From an uncultured Chromatiaceae bacterium (GTDB taxonomy: Bacteria; Pseudomonadota; Gammaproteobacteria; Enterobacterales; Alteromonadaceae): 6,147 nt of DNA. Position 1 is the first letter of the stretch, and every line of letters begins with the position of its first letter. The position numbers and the translations under genes were made by a program. The notes below the pieces were generated by a model. That model searched no databases, had not been told where the DNA came from, and saw nothing but the letters and a program-made list of their open reading frames with translations. Below, piece after piece: positions 1 through 5,166 of the stretch. The stretch is taken from contig CAMLRA010000200.1 of assembly GCA_946482325.1 (NCBI GenBank), positions 1 through 6,147 of the forward strand. Direction: 5' to 3'.

Positions 1-1
1 A

Positions 2-1216
2 ATCGCAGCGTTGCCAGGCGCATTGAACTTTGAGATTTATGTGTCGCTGAGCTGCCAGACCTGTCCGGAAGTTGTGCAGGCGCTGAATTTACTGGCTGCC
101 GTAAACCCAAATATCACCACGACAATGATTGACGGCGCCGTATTCCCGCAGGAAGTGGCCGATCGCAATATCATGGCCGTTCCGACTGTGTATTTAAACG
201 GTGAGCAGTTCTCACAAGGCGCCATTAGTCTTGGCAACATCCTGAATAAAGTGGATGCGTCTGCAGCGACGCGTCAGGCCGAAACGCTGGCGAAGAAAGG
301 CAATTTTGATGTGCTGGTGGTCGGCGGCGGCCCGGCAGGCTCGGCGGCGGCGATTTATGCAGCGCGCAAAGGCCTGAATACCGGCGTGGTCGCAGAGCGT
401 TTTGGTGGTCAGGTCGCTGATACTGTCGGCATCGAAAACTTCATTTCGGTGAAAGAGACCGAAGGTCCAAAACTGGTGGCGAATTTAGAAGCGCATGTGC
501 GTCACTACGAAGTTGACATCATGCACAGCCAAAAAGCAGTGAAGTTATCGCAAAACGAACTGTTTGAACTGGAACTGGCCAACGGCGCTGTGCTGAAAGC
601 TAAGACCGTCATTTTGTCGACCGGCGCACGCTGGAGAGAGATGAATGTGCCGGGCGAAAAAGAGTACCGCGGTCGTGGCGTGGCTTATTGCCCGCACTGT
701 GACGGCCCGCTGTTTAAAGGTAAGCGCGTCGCAGTCATCGGTGGCGGTAACTCCGGTATTGAAGCAGCGATTGACCTGGCCGGTATCGTGGAGCACGTCA
801 CAGTACTGGAATTTGACAGCAAACTGCGCGCTGATGCAGTGCTGGTGAAAAAAGCACAATCGATGGGCAATATCGACATCATCCTGAACGCGCAAAGCAC
901 CGAAGTGCTGGGCGATGGCAGCAAAGTGACCGGCATCAACTACACCGACCGCGTCACCGGAGAAGCCAAACATGTGGCTTTAGCTGGCATCTTCGTGCAA
1001 ATCGGTCTGGTGCCAAATACTGAATGGCTGCGTGGCACGCTGGAACTGACCAACCGCGGTGAGATCATCGTCGATAGCCACGGCCAGACGTCTATGAAAG
1101 GGGTGTTTGCCGCTGGTGATGCGACCAATACACCATTTAAGCAAATCATCATTGCGATGGGGTCTGGCGCGACAGCATCGTTGGGTGCTTTTGATTATCT
1201 GATCCGTAACTCTTAA
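2..1216 (+). CDS. ahpF: Alkyl hydroperoxide reductase subunit F (AhpF), 5' end missing
   Basis: AhpF is a cytoplasmic FAD-dependent NAD(P)H oxidoreductase that passes electrons to the peroxiredoxin AhpC, which reduces H2O2 and organic peroxides. The reading frame is open to the left edge and holds 404 codons, against about 520 for the family, so roughly 110 N-terminal residues (the first thioredoxin-like fold) are outside. In fragment numbering the order is: second thioredoxin-like fold with redox motif SCQTCP (Cys18/Cys21) and the VPT cis-proline loop; FAD-binding GGGPAG (108-113); redox-active CPHC (230-233); NAD(P)H-binding GGGNSG (247-252); and the second FAD contact FAAGD near the C-terminus. 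All four catalytic cysteines are present. The TTG at position 11 is an internal Leu codon, not a start, because homology continues upstream of it. By family habit ahpC should lie just to the left, and OxyR control is likely, but neither is visible here. The identification rests on near-continuous recalled similarity to E. coli AhpF. Confidence 0.97.
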   Translation: MAALPGALNFEIYVSLSCQTCPEVVQALNLLAAVNPNITTTMIDGAVFPQEVADRNIMAVPTVYLNGEQFSQGAISLGNILNKVDASAATRQAETLAKKGNFDVLVVGGGPAGSAAAIYAARKGLNTGVVAERFGGQVADTVGIENFISVKETEGPKLVANLEAHVRHYEVDIMHSQKAVKLSQNELFELELANGAVLKAKTVILSTGARWREMNVPGEKEYRGRGVAYCPHCDGPLFKGKRVAVIGGGNSGIEAAIDLAGIVEHVTVLEFDSKLRADAVLVKKAQSMGNIDIILNAQSTEVLGDGSKVTGINYTDRVTGEAKHVALAGIFVQIGLVPNTEWLRGTLELTNRGEIIVDSHGQTSMKGVFAAGDATNTPFKQIIIAMGSGATASLGAFDYLIRNS

Positions 1217-1244
1217 TTTATCAGTACTTTAGTTGTAAGCACTA

Positions 1245-1274
1245 TCAGCAGCCAGCGTCATCCCTGGCTGCTGA
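1245..1274 (+). other. Perfect 11-bp hairpin downstream of ahpF
   Basis: The arms TCAGCAGCCAG (1245-1255) and CTGGCTGCTGA (1264-1274) are exact reverse complements around an 8-nt loop. The hairpin starts 28 bp after the ahpF stop. It has no T-run behind it, so it is not itself a standard terminator. It could protect the 3' end of the ahpF message from exonucleases or act with the terminator that follows. Confidence 0.6.
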
Positions 1275-1284
1275 GTTCCCTGCC

Positions 1285-1310
1285 ACCGCAGCATCGCTGC
1301 GGTTTTTTTT
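1285..1310 (+). terminator. Rho-independent terminator of the ahpF transcript
   Basis: An 8-bp GC-rich perfect stem, ACCGCAGC (1285-1292) with GCTGCGGT (1296-1303), encloses a 3-nt loop. A run of eight T (1303-1310) follows directly. The U-tract exists only in the + direction, so it should end ahpF transcription and not the opposing gene. It isolates ahpF from the convergent hydrolase gene. Confidence 0.9.
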
Positions 1311-1346
1311 ATGTACAGGATGTACGGTACAGTGAATCCGGGATCT

Positions 1347-1404
1347 CAATAGGCCAAAAATTTGGCCTGTTGCCGGTTGAACGCCATTGCCTCCGGGAAT
1401 GGCG
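1347..1404 (-). other. Two inverted repeats past the end of the hydrolase gene
   Basis: AGGCCAAA (1351-1358) and TTTGGCCT (1361-1368) pair perfectly, and the stem extends outward to 1347/1372 through one G-T wobble. Nearer the hydrolase stop, CGCCATT (1382-1388) and AATGGCG (1398-1404) form a 7-bp stem with a 9-nt loop. Neither has a T-run when read on the minus strand. They could be the 3' end structures or a weak terminator of the minus-strand gene, but termination is not proven by sequence. The remainder of 1217-1427 holds no gene that I can support. Confidence 0.35.
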
Positions 1405-1427
1405 AAAATGCAGGAGCAATTCTCGAC

Positions 1428-2492
1428 TCAGGCCGGGATTTGCAACTGGATCTGCTCAGTCAGCTGCGCCGGCATCAGTGTACGCCACCAGGCGTGGTGC
1501 AGGGCAGGGGCGAAGTTCAACTGCGATAAATCAACTGGTGCACCAAACACCGGCGTCACCAGCTGCGCCTGATAGGCCTCAGCGGCAACCGCTAAGCGTT
1601 CCAGTGGTTCGTACCAGGCATGCATGGCGAGGTCAAAACTGCTGTTGTGGATCGGCACCAGATAAGCAGCTTGTAAGTCGAGATGGGCGCGCAGGCTTTG
1701 TTCTGGCTGCATATGGATGTCCGCCCAGAGCTCGTCGTAAGCGCCTGTTTCAATCATCGCTACATCTATCGGGCCAAAACGGCGGCCAATTTCGGCAAAA
1801 CCACTGAAATAACCACTGTCACCACTGAAAAACAGCCGTTTCTTGCTGGATTCAATGACAAAAGACGCCCACAAGGTTAGGTTTTTGTCATTTAAACCTC
1901 GGCCAGAGAAATGCTGCGCTGGTGTGGCATGTACGGTTAAACCGGCAAATGTCGTCTGTTGCCACCAGTCCAGCACTGTGATCATCTCTTTTGGCACACC
2001 AAAACGACGCAAATGCGCGTCGACGCCAAGCGGCACAATAAAACGTTTGGTCTTCGCGATTAACGCGCGCACCGCTTGTTTATCCAGATGATCATAATGA
2101 TCGTGTGAGATCAATACGGCGCTCAGTTGCGGTAAATCATCCAGTTGCAGCGGCAGGGCATGAAAGCGTTTGGGCCCGAGCCACTGCAGTGGCGACGCGC
2201 GTTTGCTGAACACCGGGTCCAGCAGCAGATATTCGCCATCAAGACGAATCAGCACAGAACTGTGGCTGATTTTCATTAGCAGGTCATGGTTGCCGGATAA
2301 ATCCGCCGTTTGTACCGGAATGGGCAGGCGCGGCGTTTTGTCGGCGACTTTTTGCGTCAGATAGCGCCAGATAATTTGGCCAAGTGCAGCACTGCCATCT
2401 TGTGTCTGCGTGGTATTGCGAAATTTGCGGCGCGCTGGTTTTGCTGCAGCGTCAGGACGGGGAAAAACACAAGCTTTATTGGCGATGCTCAT
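1428..2492 (-). CDS. NAPE-PLD/RomA-like metallo-beta-lactamase-fold hydrolase
   Basis: A predicted zinc hydrolase of 354 residues. The metal-binding signature is complete: SHDHYDHLD gives His130, His132, Asp134 and His135; His194 lies in TPAQHFSGRG; Asp225 in FSGDSGY; His282 in PIHNSSF. The spacing and surrounding words (DHYDHLD, VPLG, LDWW, GDSGY, EIGRRFGP, GAY, then IH and WYEP) follow mammalian N-acyl-phosphatidylethanolamine phospholipase D and the bacterial RomA-type proteins, as I recall them. A phosphodiester bond in a lipid or related compound is therefore a plausible substrate, but this is inference. Residues 1-70 are a basic, variable extension with no convincing signal peptide, so a cytoplasmic or membrane-peripheral location is likely. 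The ATG at 2492 is preferred over one 27 bp upstream because AGGAG (2499-2503) lies 6 nt before it. The gene is divergent from a TetR regulator whose probable operators cover its promoter, so derepression by a small molecule is likely. Confidence 0.85.
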   Translation of the reverse strand: MSIANKACVFPRPDAAAKPARRKFRNTTQTQDGSAALGQIIWRYLTQKVADKTPRLPIPVQTADLSGNHDLLMKISHSSVLIRLDGEYLLLDPVFSKRASPLQWLGPKRFHALPLQLDDLPQLSAVLISHDHYDHLDKQAVRALIAKTKRFIVPLGVDAHLRRFGVPKEMITVLDWWQQTTFAGLTVHATPAQHFSGRGLNDKNLTLWASFVIESSKKRLFFSGDSGYFSGFAEIGRRFGPIDVAMIETGAYDELWADIHMQPEQSLRAHLDLQAAYLVPIHNSSFDLAMHAWYEPLERLAVAAEAYQAQLVTPVFGAPVDLSQLNFAPALHHAWWRTLMPAQLTEQIQLQIPA

Positions 2493-2498
2493 CTGAGA

Positions 2499-2503
2499 CT
2501 CCT
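2499..2503 (-). promoter_or_regulatory. Shine-Dalgarno site fixing the hydrolase start
   Basis: On the minus strand this reads AGGAG, 6 nt upstream of the ATG at 2490-2492. The alternative upstream ATG (2517-2519) is placed so that this site would lie inside its coding region, which argues for the shorter protein. Confidence 0.75.
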
Positions 2504-2517
2504 GCTGGCGGTTTAGC

Positions 2518-2546
2518 ATTAAAAGTAAACTACACGGTGTAGTTTA
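2518..2546 (-). promoter_or_regulatory. Candidate promoter of the hydrolase gene
   Basis: The minus strand reads TTTAAT at 2518-2523 (5 of 6 matches to the -10 consensus). A poor -35 (TAAACT, 2541-2546) lies 17 bp upstream. The resulting leader would be short, about 20 nt, and would still contain the Shine-Dalgarno site. The perfect palindrome 2526-2546 would fill the -35 to -10 spacer, so repressor binding would block polymerase. A weaker alternative is TGCTATTTT ending at 2552 on the minus strand. Confidence 0.35.
2526..2546. promoter_or_regulatory. Operator O1: perfect 21-bp palindrome, probable TetR-family site
   Basis: The arms TAAACTACAC (2526-2535) and GTGTAGTTTA (2537-2546) are exact reverse complements around a single G. 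Size, symmetry and position between divergent genes, one of which encodes a TetR regulator, are typical of the operator of a locally acting TetR-family repressor. It overlaps the candidate hydrolase promoter and lies just upstream of the candidate regulator promoter, so one bound dimer could repress both genes. Confidence 0.8.
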
Positions 2547-2547
2547 G

Positions 2548-2556
2548 TGTTAAAAT
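2548..2556 (+). promoter_or_regulatory. Candidate extended -10 promoter of the TetR gene
   Basis: TGTTAAAAT combines the TGn extension with a 5-of-6 match to TATAAT. No good -35 is seen at the usual spacing, which an extended -10 can tolerate. It lies between the two operator copies, with O1 in the -35 zone and O2 just past the expected start near 2563. This suits autorepression and gives a leader of about 85 nt. Confidence 0.45.
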
Positions 2557-2564
2557 AGCAAAAG

Positions 2565-2585
2565 TAAACTACTTAGTGTAATATT
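2565..2585. promoter_or_regulatory. Operator O2: imperfect second copy of the palindrome
   Basis: Aligned with O1, 15 of 21 positions agree. The left half TAAACTAC (2565-2572) and the inner right half GTGTA (2576-2580) are kept, while the outer right arm has decayed. The identity extends leftward, giving the 13-nt direct repeat AAAAGTAAACTAC at 2521-2533 and 2560-2572. The centres of O1 and O2 are 39 bp apart, close to four helical turns, so two dimers could sit on nearly the same face of the DNA. Binding to O2 is expected to be weaker. Confidence 0.6.
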
Positions 2586-2649
2586 TTCTGCAAGAGTGTC
2601 AGGCGATAGCCTGTTGCAATTGCGGCAATAGCGTTGAGAAGAGGGCGTG

Positions 2650-3252
2650 ATGGAACCTATAGGTCGTTCAGCACAAAAACGTCAGGCGGTCGTAAACGCT
2701 GCTTTGGCTGAATTTAAAGACAAAGGTTTTGTCGGCGCCAGCATGGACGCCATTGCCGAGCGGGCACAAGTGTCCAAACGCACTGTGTATAACCACTTTG
2801 CCAGTAAAGAGCTGTTGTTCAATGAAGTCACCGGTTCGTTCTGGGTACAAACTAAACAAGCGGCCAGCTTACAGTTTGATGCCAGTCGCCCGGTTCAAGA
2901 GCAACTTTTGCAAATCGCCCGCTCGGTTTGGACTGTGTATCAAAGTGACAGGCTGATTGAACAGGCTCGAATTGTATTAGCTGAATTGATCCGTCAGCCG
3001 GAACTGGTGGAACAGGCCTTAGCACAGGTTAATGATCAGGAATGTGGTTTGCTGCCGTTTTTACATCAGGCGGTGGCTGCCGGCGTATTACAAATCCCGG
3101 ATATCAAAATCGCCGAAACTCAGTTTTGGGGCCTGATGAAAAGCTTCGCTTTCTGGCCGGCGGTATTCCGTTTTCACGATTATTCGGCTCAGGCCGAACA
3201 AGTTTTGCACAGCAATGTGCAGATGTTTGTCCGCCAGTATTTGCCTGGCTGA
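2650..3252 (+). CDS. TetR/AcrR-family transcriptional repressor
   Basis: A 200-residue protein of normal length for the family. The N-terminal DNA-binding domain is plain: the helix from about residue 7 (KRQAVVNAALAEFKDKGF) is followed by a helix-turn-helix at about 31-57 containing SMDAIAERAQVSKRTVYNHF and the SKELLF cap. The rest is helical and ends in a tryptophan- and phenylalanine-rich stretch (QFWGLMKSFAFWPAVF, 158-173) that may line a hydrophobic ligand pocket. The overall style recalls the AefR-like C-terminal group, but that assignment is tentative. The ATG at 2650 is chosen over the GTG at 2647 because GAGG (2641-2644) gives better spacing to it. The gene is divergent from the hydrolase gene and next to two copies of a palindrome, which points to autoregulation and control of that neighbour. 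The ligand is unknown. Confidence 0.93.
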   Translation: MEPIGRSAQKRQAVVNAALAEFKDKGFVGASMDAIAERAQVSKRTVYNHFASKELLFNEVTGSFWVQTKQAASLQFDASRPVQEQLLQIARSVWTVYQSDRLIEQARIVLAELIRQPELVEQALAQVNDQECGLLPFLHQAVAAGVLQIPDIKIAETQFWGLMKSFAFWPAVFRFHDYSAQAEQVLHSNVQMFVRQYLPG

Positions 3253-3261
3253 AAACCGCTT

Positions 3262-5166
3262 TTAGGGCTCCAGACTCAGTATCGGGTTTGGCGTGATAGA
3301 AGTCAGGTCTGGCAATGTAAACTGGGCCTGCAGCTGTTGAAATAATGCCGGCCGGTATTGTTGCAGCCGCTTCAGTCGCGCCAGATGCGACGGTTCCAGA
3401 GACTCGGTTTTCTGCAGAATATAAAACAGCGCCGGGTGCAGTTGTTGCTGCAGGTAACTGGCATCCAAAGCCAAATCCAGCGCATCCGGACCTAACGGGT
3501 TCTGCTGCAGCGGCACTTTGGCGTTAATCAATAAACTCACGGCTTCTGCGCTCTCGGTAAACGCCAGCGGGTATAAATTACGGCCCTTGGTATCAGTGAT
3601 ACTCAAGTCAAAACCGTTTTGCTGTAACTCCTGCCAGTGTTTGCTACCTTCATAATTGATTATGTGTTCTAGCTGACTGACCGCCAGGCCATTTGGCCAG
3701 TGTTTGGCCCATTTGGGCTGCATCGACAATGCAAGCAGTAAAGCCGCAGCTTGCTCCGGGTCTGGATTGTTATTGATGACTTTTACAAATTCGGCTTCGG
3801 TGCCGGGCACTTCAAACTGCGCTAACAGTTCGATATCCTGCTGTTGCCAGTAAAACGCCAATAACGCTGGGTCGAGCTGATGCAACAGCTGCGGCAATTC
3901 GCCAGCGCTGTGTTGTTGCGTCAGCTGGTCCATTTGGCGAACAACTTCGCTTTCCGGCCACAAACCTTGGGCGGTCAGCTCAGCATCCTGCCCGGCCTGG
4001 CAGGCTGCTTTGATCTGTTGCTGCTGTTGCTCCAGTTGTTGATATTGTTTGAGTAACGAACGAAGCGGTTCAGGCGCGGACAGGCTTTGTAGTGGTAATA
4101 GCTGCTGGGCTTGGGCGAGGTTGATCAGATCTGCGTCATAGCTGATGTAACGTTCATTAATACCAAACACCTGCAGAAAAGGCCGGCCGTTTTTCGAGGT
4201 TTGTAATTCGCCATGCAGCGGATAGCCGAGCTGTTGCAGGAACTGAATCGTTGCTTGTTGATGGCGCTTGTGCTCAATATCGCTCCAGTCCTTTCGACCC
4301 AAGGAACTACTAAAAGCAAGATCCATGGCACTGAATAAACCGTCTTTGCGGCTTGGCAATATTTGATAGCGGGCGAGCAGTGGCAGCAGGTCGTCCCTGA
4401 AATGAAAAACCGCCATATCCGCCAGATTCAGCATATTGTGCCGGCTATGCAGCGCATCGGTTTGTTGCAGCAGTTGTTCGACTTGACGGGCATTTATCGC
4501 GCCAGAAAACAACGTGCTGTAATCCCTCGGTAAAAAACGTAAACCGGCTATCGCTTTGTCAAATTGCTTTTGATGCAGGGCTATTGCCAGCAAGATGGTT
4601 TTGGGCTGGAAATTATACAACCGCCCTGAAGGTTCCAGATAAGTAAGTTCGATTTCAGGTGCGCTGCGCAGATAATCAATTTTCTCTGCCGGAGCAAACC
4701 GTCTTAATCCCGCAAAAAAATCACTGTATGCTTTTTGCGGAAACACGTTTTCAATCAAACTGCCTTCATAGCGACTGAGCGCATCAAACAATTCAAACTG
4801 CAGTTCAGCCTGGCGTGGGCTCAGCGCTTTATGTTGCGCCGGGCGGTCGCGCAGCATCAGCAATAACAGTTCAGGATTGTCGCCTTGTTGCAGCCGCTCA
4901 TACAGATATTGCCGGATGGCTTCACGTTCAGGTGTTTTAAACCAGTCCTGATCCGGCAGCACTTGCTGGCAAACCGGCGTTGTTTTGGCCACTGTCGTGT
5001 CCGATTGAGCTATGGTTGACGCAGTGGTAGCGGACTGCGCGACGCCAGTGTCGACAACTGTGAGCTGCTGTTGTGGATATGCAGGTTGGCTTACCGGTAA
5101 CAGCCAGTAGAGCCCGATGCCGCCGCAAAGCAGTGCGAGCAGGGCCACGCTGCGGCTTTTACTCAT
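3262..5166 (-). CDS. Large glutamine-rich protein with ankyrin-like repeats and N-terminal membrane anchor
   Basis: I do not recognise a named family. The 634-residue protein starts with a short basic segment and a hydrophobic stretch (about 7-25, VALLALLCGGIGLYWLLPV). This could be a signal anchor or uncleaved signal peptide; no proper lipobox surrounds Cys14. A Thr/Ser/Ala/Gln-rich linker follows (27-65), so the bulk is probably periplasmic. The body seems to contain two related modules, about 66-330 and 389-634. Each begins with a Cys, then a W-x(n)-E helix, and ends in ankyrin-like helices. The second has GRNLYP (528-533), GPDALDLALD (559-568) and SHLARLKRLQQY (593-604). A Gln run (378-384) suggests a coiled coil between modules. 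The ATG at 5166 is preferred over one 30 bp upstream because it gives a clean signal sequence and an 8-nt overlap with the preceding gene. The C-terminal half is about half identical to the upstream gene's product. A scaffold or binding role is only inferred from the repeats. Confidence 0.85.
   Translation of the reverse strand: MSKSRSVALLALLCGGIGLYWLLPVSQPAYPQQQLTVVDTGVAQSATTASTIAQSDTTVAKTTPVCQQVLPDQDWFKTPEREAIRQYLYERLQQGDNPELLLLMLRDRPAQHKALSPRQAELQFELFDALSRYEGSLIENVFPQKAYSDFFAGLRRFAPAEKIDYLRSAPEIELTYLEPSGRLYNFQPKTILLAIALHQKQFDKAIAGLRFLPRDYSTLFSGAINARQVEQLLQQTDALHSRHNMLNLADMAVFHFRDDLLPLLARYQILPSRKDGLFSAMDLAFSSSLGRKDWSDIEHKRHQQATIQFLQQLGYPLHGELQTSKNGRPFLQVFGINERYISYDADLINLAQAQQLLPLQSLSAPEPLRSLLKQYQQLEQQQQQIKAACQAGQDAELTAQGLWPESEVVRQMDQLTQQHSAGELPQLLHQLDPALLAFYWQQQDIELLAQFEVPGTEAEFVKVINNNPDPEQAAALLLALSMQPKWAKHWPNGLAVSQLEHIINYEGSKHWQELQQNGFDLSITDTKGRNLYPLAFTESAEAVSLLINAKVPLQQNPLGPDALDLALDASYLQQQLHPALFYILQKTESLEPSHLARLKRLQQYRPALFQQLQAQFTLPDLTSITPNPILSLEP

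Noticed and set aside
11..13. TTG as start of a 401-residue protein
   Set aside because: AhpF homology extends upstream of it and the frame is open to the edge, so the gene is truncated by the window.
545..973. Open frame of 142 codons on the minus strand inside ahpF
   Set aside because: It is antisense to a strongly recognised gene, has a Cys/His-rich composition typical of antisense frames, and resembles no known protein.
1312..1331. TGTAC repeats (GTACA-GGA-TGTAC then GGTACA) as a possible regulator site
   Set aside because: It is short, lies behind a terminator between convergent genes with no promoter to regulate, and has no second copy elsewhere in the window.
1370..1807. Open frame of 145 codons on the plus strand
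   Set aside because: It overlaps the hydrolase gene in antisense, has a low-complexity Arg/Pro/Ala composition, and lacks a ribosome binding site.
2600..2629. Small inverted repeats in the TetR leader (CAGGC-GATA-GCCTG and ATTGC-G-GCAAT)
   Set aside because: The stems are only 5 bp and match no known riboswitch or attenuator, so chance is the simplest explanation.
4013..4045. CTG/TTG-rich low-complexity stretch resembling a trinucleotide repeat
   Set aside because: It encodes the Gln-rich coiled-coil segment of the ankyrin-like protein with mixed codons and is not a pure repeat tract.
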